Shown here: positions 8,849 to 18,456 of the stretch, piece by piece | Position numbering within the stretch: the stretch's first letter is position 1 | Layout: every line of letters starts with the position of its first letter | Assembly (NCBI GenBank): GCA_000341795.1 | Contig: AODO01000003.1 | Coordinates: 1-64,000, forward strand | Reading direction: 5' to 3' | Length of the DNA stretch: 64,000 bases | DNA from: Rhodococcus triatomae BKS 15-14 | GTDB taxonomy: Bacteria > Actinomycetota > Actinomycetes > Mycobacteriales > Mycobacteriaceae | Made by a program: the position numbers and the translations under genes | The notes under the pieces: model-generated | Seen by the model: the letters and a program-made list of their open reading frames with translations, nothing else | The model's database searches: none | What the model was told of the DNA's origin: nothing

Positions 8849-9979
8849 TCAGAGCAGTTCGAGGATCGTGGCGTTGGCCAGCCCGCCTGCCTCGCACATC
8901 GTCTGAAGTCCGTAGCGAATCCCGTTGTCCCGCATGTGATGCGCCAACCGCGTCATCAGGATGGCGCCCGAGCCGCCGAGCGGGTGCCCGACGGCGATCG
9001 CACCGCCGAGCGGATTGAGCCGGTCCGCGGTCGCCCCGGTCTCGATCTGCCAGGCCATCGGGACGGGTGCGAATGCCTCGTTCACCTCGAACGCACCGAT
9101 GTCGTCCAGGGCCAGGCCGGATTTCGCCAGCGCCTTCTCCGTCGCGGCGATCGGCCCGGTGAGCATGACGACGGGATCGTCGCCCGCGACGACGGCGGTG
9201 TGGATCCGCGCGATCGGGTTCCAGCCCTGCGCTGCGGCGTGCTCGCCGGTGGTGATGAGCAGCGCACCCGCGCCGTCCGAGATCTGCGACGAATTGCCCG
9301 CGTGGATCACGCCGTCCTCCTTGAAGACGGTCTTGAGCTTCCCGAGGGATTCGAGCGTTCCGCCGCGGCGGATGCCTTCGTCCCGGCAGAGGCCCGCGAT
9401 CGGGGCGAGCTGGCGGTCGAAGGCGCCTGCCTCGGCGGCGGCGTCCGCCCGCGCGTGCGAGCGCAGCGAGTACTCGTCGAGGGCGGTGCGTGTCAGACCC
9501 CACTTCTCCGCCATCATCTCGGCGCCGACGCCCTGACTGAAGCCGTCGACGCCGTACCGGCTCAGCACGGACGCCGGGAAGTGTTCGCCGTTCTTGCTCG
9601 CGGTGCCCATCGGGACGCGGGTCATCATCTCGACGCCGCCCGCCACCACGACGTCGTTCTGGCCCGAGATCACGGTGGCCGCCGCGAAGGACACGGCCTG
9701 CTGGCTCGATCCGCACGCCCGGGTCAGGGTGGTGCCGGGGACCGATTCGGGCCATCCGGCCGCGAGCACCGCGGTGCGCGCGATGTTGCCCGCCTGCTCA
9801 CCGGACTGGCTCACGCATCCCCACACGACGTCGTCGACGATCGCGGGATCGATGCCGGTGCGGTCGGCCAGCGCCGTCAGGATGTGCGCGGACAGGTCCG
9901 CGGGATGCACGTCGGCGAGAGCGCCTCCGCGGCGGCCGATGGGTGTGCGGACTGCATCGACGATCACGGCATCGCGCAT
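8849..9979 (-). CDS. Thiolase family protein (acetyl-CoA C-acyltransferase)
   Basis: A 376-residue thiolase for beta-ketoacyl-CoA cleavage. The nucleophilic Cys in TRACGSSQQA is near residue 89, the NEAFA and GGAIAVGHPLGGSGA motifs carry Asn and His, and the second Cys is in the C-terminal MCEAGGLANATI segment. The ATG at 9979 is chosen for its strong GGAGG about 7 bases upstream. It is likely co-transcribed with the ligase, 54 bp downstream. Chain-length specificity is unknown. Confidence 0.92.
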   Translation of the reverse strand: MRDAVIVDAVRTPIGRRGGALADVHPADLSAHILTALADRTGIDPAIVDDVVWGCVSQSGEQAGNIARTAVLAAGWPESVPGTTLTRACGSSQQAVSFAAATVISGQNDVVVAGGVEMMTRVPMGTASKNGEHFPASVLSRYGVDGFSQGVGAEMMAEKWGLTRTALDEYSLRSHARADAAAEAGAFDRQLAPIAGLCRDEGIRRGGTLESLGKLKTVFKEDGVIHAGNSSQISDGAGALLITTGEHAAAQGWNPIARIHTAVVAGDDPVVMLTGPIAATEKALAKSGLALDDIGAFEVNEAFAPVPMAWQIETGATADRLNPLGGAIAVGHPLGGSGAILMTRLAHHMRDNGIRYGLQTMCEAGGLANATILELL

Positions 9980-10141
9980 GGGAATCCTCCAGGACGAAAG
10001 AGGGGTGGTGACCGGTCCGGCCGGCCACGTGGGTTCGACGTCGAGTCGATCACGCAACCGGCCGGACGGACAAGGACTTTCGACGGATGCGACCGATAGC
10101 CGGAGGTTATGTCCGGTGCGTGGCGCTCCGCCGCAGCTCCG

Positions 10142-11494
10142 TCAGGCGGAGACGCGGATGCGGGCCCGGTCGCGGTCCGGGTTGGCGAAGATGAGCACCA
10201 GGACCGCGGCGATCGCCCCGAGGATCCCGATCGACTGGAACGCGGTCGCGTAGCCCTCGGCCTTCGTCGCCGCGTGATCGACGATGACGCCGGTCGTGTA
10301 CGGGGCGACGAGCCCGCCGATCGACATCAGCGCAAGGAAGACGCCCATGGTTCCGGCGGTCTGCTGCGGCGGGCACAGCTCCGAGATGGCGGCGTTGACG
10401 AGCGGGAAGACGATTGCACCGAAGCCGTAGCCGACGGACAGTGTCAGAACCGCGACGATCGGCATGTCGATCAACGGGAGCATCGTGAGGACACCGCCGC
10501 AGATCAGCACTCCGACGCAGGGGACGATGATGCGGACGGCGCGGGACTTGGCGCCGCGCTGGATCATTCGGTCGGTGACGCCGCCGGAGACGATCATCAA
10601 CACCAACCCGATGATGGAGGGCAGCGCGAACATGGAGCCGGCCTGCAGTGCCGAGTAGCCGAGGCCGACCTCGAAGTACGACGGCAGCCAGGTGAGCACG
10701 ACGGTGGTCAGGGCGTAGCAGACCATGATCAGGAACGCGCAGCTGACGAAGGTCCTGCTGAGGAAGATCGACCGCCACGGAACGCTGGGCTCGGTGTCGA
10801 GCGCGCCACTTCCGGCCGCTGCAGCGGCCTCGCCCGCTGCACCGTCCTTGTTCGCCTTCGCGGTGTAGGGCCCCTCGGCCCAGCCCGTCAGCCAGACCAC
10901 GACCCACGCGGCGCCGAGCAGGGACAGCGACACGATGGCGGCGCGCCATCCCCACTGCACCGTGACGTACGCCAGAACGGGTGCGAGCGCGATCTTGGCG
11001 ACCGATGCGGAGCCCGTGAGGAAGGCCCCGGGGAGGCCGCGCTTCGCGGCCGGGTGCCACGAGTAGGCGGCGGTGTGCATGAGCGCGGAGCTCGGGCCCT
11101 CTGCCAGGCCGAGCAGCATCCGGCAGACGATCAGCATCACCAGGCTCGCGGAGACCACGAGCGGCAACATCACCAGCGACCACGTCACTCCGAGCGCGAG
11201 CAGCGCCCAGCGCAACGTCATGTACTTGTTCATCGGTCCCGCGAGGAAGCCGCCGATGGTGAAGGTGAGGAAGAACAGGGAGCCGACGAGGCCGATCTGC
11301 GAGGACGTCAGCCCGAGTTCGCGGGCGAGCGGCTGCGCGATGATGCCGAGCACGGCCTTGTCGGCGTAGTTGACGACGTACAGAAAGATGACGAGGCCGG
11401 TCATCCCCCAGGCACGCTTGGCGCTGACGAGTGGGGCGGAGCTCGTACCGGCGGCGGACGCCGGTCGACCAGGTGCCAGGTTTCCTGTGGTCAC
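10142..11494 (-). CDS. MFS transporter, ACS-type organic-anion carrier (paralogue 1)
   Basis: A 450-residue, twelve-helix MFS carrier related to the anion:cation symporter (aromatic or aliphatic carboxylate uptake) branch. The N-terminal VNYADKAVLGIIAQPLAREL and central VLTWLPSYFEVGLGYSALQA segments are almost identical to the protein at 12995-14344. The GTG start at 11494 has GAAGGA about 6 bases upstream. It is divergent from an acyl-CoA dehydrogenase. It probably imports the acid degraded by the surrounding CoA-dependent enzymes. Confidence 0.87.
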   Translation of the reverse strand: MTTGNLAPGRPASAAGTSSAPLVSAKRAWGMTGLVIFLYVVNYADKAVLGIIAQPLARELGLTSSQIGLVGSLFFLTFTIGGFLAGPMNKYMTLRWALLALGVTWSLVMLPLVVSASLVMLIVCRMLLGLAEGPSSALMHTAAYSWHPAAKRGLPGAFLTGSASVAKIALAPVLAYVTVQWGWRAAIVSLSLLGAAWVVVWLTGWAEGPYTAKANKDGAAGEAAAAAGSGALDTEPSVPWRSIFLSRTFVSCAFLIMVCYALTTVVLTWLPSYFEVGLGYSALQAGSMFALPSIIGLVLMIVSGGVTDRMIQRGAKSRAVRIIVPCVGVLICGGVLTMLPLIDMPIVAVLTLSVGYGFGAIVFPLVNAAISELCPPQQTAGTMGVFLALMSIGGLVAPYTTGVIVDHAATKAEGYATAFQSIGILGAIAAVLVLIFANPDRDRARIRVSA

Positions 11495-11581
11495 GGGGTT
11501 CCTTCGAAGTCGAGGACGCTGACGGGCGTACCGAGGCGGAGGGGGCGAGCGATGTCGCGCTCGCCGACTCCTCCATTCAAG

Positions 11582-11595
11582 GTGACGCATGTCAC
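11582..11595. promoter_or_regulatory. CRP/GlxR-like operator, copy 1
   Basis: The inverted repeat GTGAC-N4-GTCAC fits the GTGA-N6-TCAC core of CRP/GlxR sites. It lies in the divergent gap between the MFS gene and the acyl-CoA dehydrogenase. The flanking ~60 bp are conserved in the gap upstream of the second MFS paralogue, which supports a functional site. Confidence 0.55.
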
Positions 11596-11763
11596 TCGAA
11601 CAATCCGCACTTGCTGAACCATTACTTAGCCGAAACCTATATCGGGGCGGTGGGCGCCCATTGGCTGCCGCGATGGGTCTCATAGCCGATCGGTCCTGGT
11701 GTGCACGCCACCCCGACTGCATGCTGAACACACGTCCATCCGCACCAGACACAGGAGATCTCC

Positions 11764-12921
11764 GTGCAACGAACCATCTTCGGCGAGGATCACGAAGCAT
11801 TCCGCAAGACCCTTCGTGAGTTCATCGCCAAGGAGGTCGTCCCCGTCCACCACGACTGGGAGGTCGACGGGCACCCGCCGCGCGACTTCTACCGGCGTCT
11901 CGGAGATCTCGGCATCCTGGGCATCCAGACCCCCGAGGAGTACGGCGGCGGCGGCGAGTCGAGCATCAAGTTCAACGTCGTCGTCGCAGAGGAGGTCGCC
12001 GCCGCCGGCGCCTCGTTCGGCAGCTACTCGGTGCACAGCAACCTGATCCTGCCGTACCTGCTGGAGCACGCGACCGACGAGCAGAAACAGCGCTGGCTCC
12101 CCGGATTCGCTTCCGGTGACCTGATGTTCGCGATCGCCATGACGGAGCCGGGCACCGGTTCCGATCTCGCGAACATCGCAACGGCCGCGAAGCTGTCCGA
12201 CGACGGCAGCCACTACGTCCTCAACGGCGCCAAGACCTTCATCACCGGAGGCGCACTGGCCGATCGGATCCTGGTGGTGTGCCGCACCGCGGCCAGCACC
12301 CCGGAGAACCGGCGCGCCGGCCTGACCATCCTGGTCGTCGACACCGCCTCCGAAGGTTTCGCAGTCGGCCGGAAGATCCAGAAGATCGGTCTCAAGACCT
12401 CCGACACCGCCGAGCTGTCCTTCACGGACGTCAAGGTCCCCGTCACCGACCGCCTCGGCGAGGAGGGCGCCGGCTTCTCGTACCTGACGCACAACCTCGC
12501 CCAGGAACGGTTGACGATCGCGTTCGGCGCCGCGGCCACCGCATCCGCCGCGATGGCGCACGCGATCGCCTACGTCAAGGAACGCACCGTGTTCGGCAAG
12601 CCCGTCGCCGCCTTCCAGAACACCAAGTTCGTCCTCGCCGAATGCGCGACGGAGGTGCAGGCCATCCAGTTGATGGTCGACCGGGCCATCGAACTGCACG
12701 ATGCGGGCGAGCTCACCGTCCCCGACGCCGCCAAGGCGAAGCTGTTCTGCACGGAGGCCGCCGGACGCGTCATCGACAAGTGCCTGCAGTTGCACGGTGG
12801 CTACGGCTATGTCACCGAATACCCCATCGCCCGTCTCTACGCCGACACCCGCGTCAGCCGTATCTACGGCGGCACCAGCGAGGTCATGAAGACGATCATC
12901 GCGAAGGACCTCGGCCTGTAG
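11764..12921 (+). CDS. Acyl-CoA dehydrogenase
   Basis: A 385-residue FAD-dependent acyl-CoA dehydrogenase. FAD-binding signature MTEPGTGSDLANI is around residues 126-138 and the C-terminal signature RIYGGTSEVMKTII near residue 370. The position that holds the catalytic Glu in medium-chain enzymes (IYEGT) is Gly here, the pattern of the isovaleryl/long-chain branch where the base sits on another helix. The GTG start follows ACAGGAGATCTCC. It stands alone between two MFS carriers and ends in a strong terminator. Confidence 0.9.
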   Translation: MQRTIFGEDHEAFRKTLREFIAKEVVPVHHDWEVDGHPPRDFYRRLGDLGILGIQTPEEYGGGGESSIKFNVVVAEEVAAAGASFGSYSVHSNLILPYLLEHATDEQKQRWLPGFASGDLMFAIAMTEPGTGSDLANIATAAKLSDDGSHYVLNGAKTFITGGALADRILVVCRTAASTPENRRAGLTILVVDTASEGFAVGRKIQKIGLKTSDTAELSFTDVKVPVTDRLGEEGAGFSYLTHNLAQERLTIAFGAAATASAAMAHAIAYVKERTVFGKPVAAFQNTKFVLAECATEVQAIQLMVDRAIELHDAGELTVPDAAKAKLFCTEAAGRVIDKCLQLHGGYGYVTEYPIARLYADTRVSRIYGGTSEVMKTIIAKDLGL

Positions 12922-12944
12922 ACCGAGGGAGTCCGCACGCGGAA

Positions 12945-12974
12945 CGGCCCCCGAGGCGAATGCCTCGGGGGCCG
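12945..12974. terminator. Bidirectional hairpin terminator
   Basis: A perfect 13-bp stem (12945-12957 with 12962-12974) closes a GAAT loop in the 73-bp gap between the convergent dehydrogenase and second MFS gene. It is positioned to end transcription from both sides. Confidence 0.75.
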
Positions 12975-12994
12975 AGCGTGTTTCGTTCGGGCTG

Positions 12995-14344
12995 CTACGC
13001 GGCAGCCCGGATGCGGGCGCGGTCGCGGTCCGGGTTCGCGAGCAGCAGGACGGCCACCGCGGCGATCGCGCTGATGATTCCGATCGACTGGAACGCGAGG
13101 GCGTACCCGTCCGCCTTCGTCGCGGCGTTGTCGACGATGACACCGGTGGCGTACGGGGCGATCAGACCGCCCACGGCGACCAGCGCGAGGAACACACCCA
13201 TCGTGTGCGCGGTCTGCTGCGGCGGGCACAGCTCCGAGATGGCGGCGTTGACCAACGGGAACACGATGGCGGCGAACCCGTATCCGAGCGAGAGCAGGCC
13301 GACGACCAGGGCCGGGGTGCCGATGACGGGCAGCGACGCGAGCACGCCACCGCAGAAGATCACACCGGCGCAGGGCACGATGATCCGCACGACCCGCGAC
13401 GTCGCACCGCGCTGGATCATGCGGTCGGTGACGGCACCCGAGACGATCATCAGCGCGAGGCCGACGACCGACGGAACCGCGAACAGCGAGCCGGCCTGCA
13501 GCGCCGAGTAGCCGAGTCCGACCTCGAAGTACGACGGCAGCCAGGTCAGGACCACCGTGGTCAGGGCGTACACGGACATCAGCAGGAACGTGCAGGACAG
13601 GAAGGTTCGGGACAGGAAGATCCGGCGCAGCGGCACATTCGGCTCGGCGTGCTTCGGTACCTGCCCCTCGACGGCCTCGTCGGCCGGAGCGGCCTTGGCC
13701 GCCTTGGCGGTGAACGGGCCCTCCACCCATCCGAGGAGCCAGCACATCAGCCACAGCGCACCGAGACCGGACAGCGACAGAATCGCGGCGCGCCAGCCGA
13801 ATTCGACGGTGACGAACGCGAGGACCGGGGCGAGGGCGATCTTCGCGACGGATGCGGAGCCGGCGAGCAGAGCACCCGGGAGACCGCGCTTGGCCGGTGG
13901 GTGCCACGAGTAGACGGCGGTGTGCATGAGCGCCGAACTCGGGCCTTCGAAGAAGCCGAGGAGCATCCGGCTGACGAGGAGCATCGTCAGGCTCGCGGCG
14001 ATCACCAGCGGCAGCATCACCAGCGACCAGGCCACCGCGAGCACGACCAGCGCCCAGCGCAGCGACATGTACTTCGCCATCGGCCCGGCCAGGAAGCCCC
14101 CGACGACGAAGGTCAGGAAGAAGAGCGAGCCGACCATGCCGATCTGCGCCGAGGTCAGGCCCAGTTCCCGCGCCAGGGGCTGCGCGATGATGCCGAGGAC
14201 CGCCTTGTCGGCGTAGTTGACGACGTACAGAAAGACGACGAGGCCGGTCATCCCCCACGCGCGCTTGGCGTTCACGAGGGGGGCGGCCTGCGCCGATGCG
14301 GCGGCGACGTGGGGGCGGTCGGGCGCCAGATTGCCTGAGGTCAT
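12995..14344 (-). CDS. MFS transporter, ACS-type organic-anion carrier (paralogue 2)
   Basis: A 449-residue MFS carrier, a close full-length paralogue of the protein at 10142-11494; the two align without large gaps and share the N-terminal SGNLAP/TGNLAP start and the C-terminal ANPDRDRARIR end. The ATG at 14344 has GAAGGA 6 bases upstream. It differs mainly in the cytoplasmic linker after helix 6. Two carriers of one type around a single dehydrogenase suggest a local duplication followed by substrate or affinity divergence. Confidence 0.87.
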   Translation of the reverse strand: MTSGNLAPDRPHVAAASAQAAPLVNAKRAWGMTGLVVFLYVVNYADKAVLGIIAQPLARELGLTSAQIGMVGSLFFLTFVVGGFLAGPMAKYMSLRWALVVLAVAWSLVMLPLVIAASLTMLLVSRMLLGFFEGPSSALMHTAVYSWHPPAKRGLPGALLAGSASVAKIALAPVLAFVTVEFGWRAAILSLSGLGALWLMCWLLGWVEGPFTAKAAKAAPADEAVEGQVPKHAEPNVPLRRIFLSRTFLSCTFLLMSVYALTTVVLTWLPSYFEVGLGYSALQAGSLFAVPSVVGLALMIVSGAVTDRMIQRGATSRVVRIIVPCAGVIFCGGVLASLPVIGTPALVVGLLSLGYGFAAIVFPLVNAAISELCPPQQTAHTMGVFLALVAVGGLIAPYATGVIVDNAATKADGYALAFQSIGIISAIAAVAVLLLANPDRDRARIRAAA

Positions 14345-14397
14345 GAGGATCCTTCGACGGTCGAGAAACGTGAGCGATGCCGGCCTCACCATTGAAG

Positions 14398-14411
14398 GTG
14401 ACCCACGTCAC
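14398..14411. promoter_or_regulatory. CRP/GlxR-like operator, copy 2
   Basis: GTGAC-N4-GTCAC sits 54 bp upstream of the second MFS start, in the same sequence context as copy 1 at 11582-11595 (both followed by ACAATCCG and CGAAACCTAT at matching distances). The shared block shows that the promoter was duplicated with the gene. Confidence 0.55.
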
Positions 14412-14530
14412 GTGGACAATCCGGACATTGTGAACCGACAGTTAGGCGAAACCTATGATCTCGCTCCCCCACGACGACCGGCCCGCGAAGCAGTCGCTCC
14501 GCGGGCCGTGGCCGAAAACCGCTGTGCGGA

Positions 14531-15319
14531 TCAGCCGTTCACGAACTTCGGCGCGCGCTTCTCGACGAACGCCGCCATTCCTTCTTTCTGGTCGGCGGTG
14601 GCGAACGTCGAGTGGAACACGCGGCGTTCGAACTTCACGCCCTCCGCGAGGGTGGTCTCGAAGGACCGGTTGACGGCCTCCTTCGCCATCCGTGCGATCG
14701 GCAGCGACATCGACGCGATCGTGGTCGCCGCCTCCAGCGCGACGTCCAGCAGCTCGGCGGCAGGCACGATGCGGGCGACGAGACCCGCGCGCTCGGCCTC
14801 CTCCGCGTCCATGTTCCGGCCGGTGAGGCACAGGTCCATGGCCTTGGCCTTGCCGACGGCGCGGGTCAGACGCTGCGAGCCACCGATGCCGGGGATCACG
14901 CCGAGCTTGATCTCGGGCTGACCGAACTTCGCGGTGTCGGAAGCGATGATGAAGTCGCACAGCATCGCCAGTTCACAGCCACCGCCGAGTGCGTAGCCCG
15001 AGACGGCGGCGACGATCGGGGTACGCACCGACGAGAGCCGATCCCACTGGGAGAACAGGTCTTCCGCGTAGACCTCGGCGAAGGTCTTCGGCTGCATCTC
15101 CTTGATGTCGGCGCCGGCGGCGAAGGCCCGCTCCGACCCGGTCAGCAGGATCGCGCCGATCTCGCCGTCCGCGTCGAACGCCTCCACCGCGGCGACGACC
15201 TCACGCATGAGCTGGCTGTTGAGCGCGTTCAGCGCCTTCGGCCGGTTCAGGGTGACGACACCCACGCGCCCCTTGCGCTCGGTCAGGATGGTTTCGTACT
15301 CGCTCGCTCGACTGCTCAC
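14531..15319 (-). CDS. Enoyl-CoA hydratase (valine operon)
   Basis: A 262-residue crotonase-family hydratase with the oxyanion-hole segment [15 protein letters not shown] and catalytic-Glu region [13 protein letters not shown]...[15 protein letters not shown]. Both catalytic glutamates of true hydratases (CELAM-type and PEIKLG-type) are in place. The GTG at 15319 lies 7 bp after the mmsB stop. As last gene of the valine operon it most likely hydrates methacrylyl-CoA to 3-hydroxyisobutyryl-CoA. Confidence 0.9.
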   Translation of the reverse strand: MSSRASEYETILTERKGRVGVVTLNRPKALNALNSQLMREVVAAVEAFDADGEIGAILLTGSERAFAAGADIKEMQPKTFAEVYAEDLFSQWDRLSSVRTPIVAAVSGYALGGGCELAMLCDFIIASDTAKFGQPEIKLGVIPGIGGSQRLTRAVGKAKAMDLCLTGRNMDAEEAERAGLVARIVPAAELLDVALEAATTIASMSLPIARMAKEAVNRSFETTLAEGVKFERRVFHSTFATADQKEGMAAFVEKRAPKFVNG

Positions 15320-15326
15320 TGGATGC

Positions 15327-16229
15327 TCACTCGGTTTCCTGGGATCGGGTGCGGATGTCGTTGACGATGGCGGAGAAGTCCAGTCCACCGTTGCCCTCGG
15401 TGCTGAAACGGTGGTAGATCTCGGCGGCACGAAGACCCAGACCGTCCTCGACTCCATTGGCGCGCAGCGCGTTCGACGCCAGACCGAGGTCCTTGTCCAT
15501 CAGCGCCGCCGCGAAACCGGGCTGGTAGTCGTTGTTGGCGGGGCTGGTCGGCAGCGGCCCCGGCACGGGGCAGTAGCTGGTCAGGGACCAGCACTGGCCG
15601 GACGCGTTGGACGCGACGTCGAAGAGCGCCTGGTTCGTCAGACCCAGCTTCTCGCCGAGCACGAACGCCTCGCTGACGGCGATCATCGAGATGCCGAGGA
15701 TCATGTTGTTGCAGATCTTCGCGGCCTGCCCGACGCCGGACCCGCCGCAGTGCACGACCTTCGCGCCCATCACGTCGAGCAGCGGCTTCACCGAGTCGAA
15801 GTCGGCCTCGCTGCCGCCAACCATGAACGCCAGGGTGCCCGCCGCCGCACCCGCGACACCACCCGACACCGGCGCGTCGACCGCCCGGTGCCCGGCAGCG
15901 TGCGCCTTGTCGGCGGCAGCCTTGGCGTCGGCGACGTCGATCGTCGAACTGTCCACGAACAGCGTGTTCGCCTTCGCGGCGGACAGGATCTCGTCGTACA
16001 GGTCGAGCACCAGCCTGCCGTTGGGCAGCATGGTGATCACCACATCGGCGTCGGCCACCGCCGCCACGGCGGTGTCGGCGACGGTGAGGCCGTCCTTGAA
16101 CGCCTGCTCCTGTGCAGCGGGCATCGGGTCGAAACCGGTGACCTCGTACCCGGCCTTGACCAGGTTCGCGGCCATCGGCCCGCCCATGTGCCCGAGGCCG
16201 AGGAACGCGATGGAGGGAAGGGTGCTCAT
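15327..16229 (-). CDS. mmsB: 3-hydroxyisobutyrate dehydrogenase
   Basis: A 300-residue NAD-dependent dehydrogenase oxidising 3-hydroxyisobutyrate to methylmalonate semialdehyde. The Rossmann motif [17 protein letters not shown] is at the N-terminus, the substrate loop [17 protein letters not shown] follows, and the catalytic Lys is in GQAAKICNN. Its ATG overlaps the stop of the upstream 3-hydroxyisobutyryl-CoA hydrolase (ATGA), the enzyme that makes its substrate. Length and motifs are standard for the family. Confidence 0.94.
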   Translation of the reverse strand: MSTLPSIAFLGLGHMGGPMAANLVKAGYEVTGFDPMPAAQEQAFKDGLTVADTAVAAVADADVVITMLPNGRLVLDLYDEILSAAKANTLFVDSSTIDVADAKAAADKAHAAGHRAVDAPVSGGVAGAAAGTLAFMVGGSEADFDSVKPLLDVMGAKVVHCGGSGVGQAAKICNNMILGISMIAVSEAFVLGEKLGLTNQALFDVASNASGQCWSLTSYCPVPGPLPTSPANNDYQPGFAAALMDKDLGLASNALRANGVEDGLGLRAAEIYHRFSTEGNGGLDFSAIVNDIRTRSQETE

Positions 16230-17299
16230 TGTCGAACCTCCTCGAGGTCGGGTGCGGCGAGGCCCAGTTCGAGCTCGCCGAGAGGCTGGAAGTAGCGGTC
16301 CACGTCGGCGGTGGTGACGTCGGCGAGCGTCGCCGGCGACCACTGCGGGTTGCGGTCCTTGTCGATCACCTGGGCGCGGATGCCCTCCACCAGGTCGTGC
16401 GAGGACAACGACGCCACCGACACCCGGAACTCCTCGTTGAGGACCTCTTCGAGGGAGTCGAGCGTGCGGGCGTGGCGCAGCGACCGCAGCGTGACCTTCA
16501 GTGCGACCGGCGACTTGCCGAGGATCTGCTCGGCGGCCTTCGTCGTCTCCGGTGTGCCCGCCGCCTGCAGGCGCGAGACGATGTCCTCGACCGTGTCGGC
16601 GGAGTACGCGGCGTCGATCCAGTCCTGCTGCGCGAGCAGTGGGGACTCCGGAGCCGTCTGCGCGAACGTCGAGAGCGCCTCGTCGACCGATCCGGTCTCG
16701 ATGGCGGCGACGAAGTCCGCGAGCGACTCCGACGGCACGAAGTGATCGGCGAACCCGAGGGCGATCGCGTCCCCTGCGTTGAGCCGGCCGGTCGTCAGCG
16801 CGACATGGGTGCCGATCTCGCCGGGCGTGCGCGAGAGCAGGTGCGTGCCGCCGACGTCGGGCACGAACCCGATTCCGGTCTCCGGCATCGCGATGGTGGA
16901 CCGCTCGGTGACGACGCGGACACTGCCGTGCGCGGAGATCCCGACGCCGCCGCCCATGACGATGCCGTCCATGATCGCGACATACGGCTTGGGGTAGCGA
17001 CCGATCGCGGCGTTGAGGACGTACTCGTCCCGCCAGAACTCGCGTGACCCCGTGCCACCGAACTTGGCGTCGTCGTGGATGGCGACGATGTCGCCGCCCG
17101 CACACAGGCCGCGTTCGCCGGCGCCGTCGACGACCACCGCGGTCACCTCGGGGTCGGCTTCCCACTCGAGCAGCGCGGCGGCCATCGTCCGCACCATCGC
17201 GTGGTTGAGGGCGTTGATCGCCTTCGGCCGGTTCAGGGTCAGTCGCCCGACCCCACCCGACCGTCTGACGACAACCTCCTGCTCGTCGGCCTGGCTCAT
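16226..17299 (-). CDS. 3-hydroxyisobutyryl-CoA hydrolase
   Basis: A 357-residue crotonase-fold thioesterase of the HIBCH type. It is about 100 residues longer than a plain enoyl-CoA hydratase and carries the HIBCH signature AGGDIVAIHDDAKFG, and MPETGIGFVPDVGGTHLL with the catalytic Glu and Asp. It releases 3-hydroxyisobutyrate from its CoA ester in valine catabolism. Both ends overlap neighbours by 4 bp (ATGA), so translation is coupled to the dehydrogenase before it and mmsB after it. Confidence 0.92.
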   Translation of the reverse strand: MSQADEQEVVVRRSGGVGRLTLNRPKAINALNHAMVRTMAAALLEWEADPEVTAVVVDGAGERGLCAGGDIVAIHDDAKFGGTGSREFWRDEYVLNAAIGRYPKPYVAIMDGIVMGGGVGISAHGSVRVVTERSTIAMPETGIGFVPDVGGTHLLSRTPGEIGTHVALTTGRLNAGDAIALGFADHFVPSESLADFVAAIETGSVDEALSTFAQTAPESPLLAQQDWIDAAYSADTVEDIVSRLQAAGTPETTKAAEQILGKSPVALKVTLRSLRHARTLDSLEEVLNEEFRVSVASLSSHDLVEGIRAQVIDKDRNPQWSPATLADVTTADVDRYFQPLGELELGLAAPDLEEVRQ

Positions 17300-18447
17300 A
17301 CGGTTCCCACCTTTCCCGCGATGACGCTGCGGGCGACGACCACCCGCATGATCTCGTTGGTTCCCTCGAGGATCTGGTGCACACGCAGATCCCGGACGAT
17401 CTTCTCCAGACCGTACTCCGACAGGTAGCCGTAGCCACCGTGCATCTGCAGCGCCCGGTTCGCGACCTCGAAGCCCGTGTCGGTGGCGAACCGCTTCGCC
17501 ATCGCACACAGGTCGACCTTGTCCGGGGCGTCGTCGTCGAGTGCCGATGCGGCCCGCCAGAGCAGCGTCCGGGCCGCCTCGAGTTCGGTGCGCATGTCCG
17601 CGAGCTGGAACTGCAGTGCCTGCGAATCCACCAGGGGCGCACCGAACGCCCGACGTTCGGAGAGGTAGCCGAGCGCCTTGACGAGCGCGGCCTGTCCACC
17701 GCCGACCGAACAGGCGGCGATGTTGAGGCGCCCGCCGTTGAGTCCGTTCATCGCGATGCGGAAACCGTTGCCCTCGCCGCCGAGCAGGTTCGCCGCGGGC
17801 ACCCGGACACCGTCCATGATCACCTGGCGTGTCGGCTGCGCGTTCCAGCCCATCTTCTTCTCGTTCGCGCCGAACGACAGGCCCGCGGAGTCCTTCGGCA
17901 CGACGAACGCCGAGATGCCGCGCGCACCGGCGTCGCCGGTCCGCGCCATCACCAGGTACACATCGGAGGCGCCCGCACCCGAGATGAACTGCTTGACTCC
18001 GGTCAGCACGTACTCGTCGCCGTCGCGGACCGCCTTGGTCGCCAGAGCCGCGGCGTCCGAGCCGGCACCCGGCTCGGTCAGGCAGTAGCTGCCGAGGCGT
18101 TCCATCGAGCACAGGTCGGGCAGCCACTGCCTACGCTGCTCGTCGGTGCCGTAGGTGTCGATCATCCACGCCACCATGTTGTGAATGGAGATGTACGCGG
18201 CGATCGACGGGTCGCCGGTCGCGAGCTGCTCGAAGATCCGCACCGAGTCCAGTCGGCGCAGACCCGAGCCGCCCACGTCCTCACGGACGTAGATGCCGCC
18301 CATGCCGAGCGCGGCCGCCTTGCGCAGCACGTCCACCGGGAAGTGCTTGGTCTGGTCCCACTCGACGGCATTGGGCGCCAGGAACTCGTCGGCGAAGTCG
18401 CGGGCGGTCTCGCTGATCGCCCGCTCGTCGTCGGTCAGGGTGAACAT
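17296..18447 (-). CDS. Acyl-CoA dehydrogenase, probably isobutyryl-CoA dehydrogenase
   Basis: A 383-residue acyl-CoA dehydrogenase with FAD motif LTEPGAGSDAAAL near residue 125 and the catalytic-Glu segment IHQILEGTNEIMRV near the C-terminus. Unlike the dehydrogenase at 11764-12921 it keeps the Glu of the medium-chain/isobutyryl type. The ATG at 18447 is preferred because AGGTGG lies 5 bases upstream; a GTG at 18456, directly after the mmsA stop, is the alternative. Position in the mmsA operon supports isobutyryl-CoA as substrate. Confidence 0.9.
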   Translation of the reverse strand: MFTLTDDERAISETARDFADEFLAPNAVEWDQTKHFPVDVLRKAAALGMGGIYVREDVGGSGLRRLDSVRIFEQLATGDPSIAAYISIHNMVAWMIDTYGTDEQRRQWLPDLCSMERLGSYCLTEPGAGSDAAALATKAVRDGDEYVLTGVKQFISGAGASDVYLVMARTGDAGARGISAFVVPKDSAGLSFGANEKKMGWNAQPTRQVIMDGVRVPAANLLGGEGNGFRIAMNGLNGGRLNIAACSVGGGQAALVKALGYLSERRAFGAPLVDSQALQFQLADMRTELEAARTLLWRAASALDDDAPDKVDLCAMAKRFATDTGFEVANRALQMHGGYGYLSEYGLEKIVRDLRVHQILEGTNEIMRVVVARSVIAGKVGTV

Positions 18448-18456
18448 TCCGTCCAC

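Noticed and set aside
6923-10099. 1058-codon open frame on the plus strand
   Set aside because: It lies antisense to the well-supported ligase and thiolase genes, has an Arg/Gly/His-rich composition and no family motifs. Long antisense frames are expected in very high-GC DNA.
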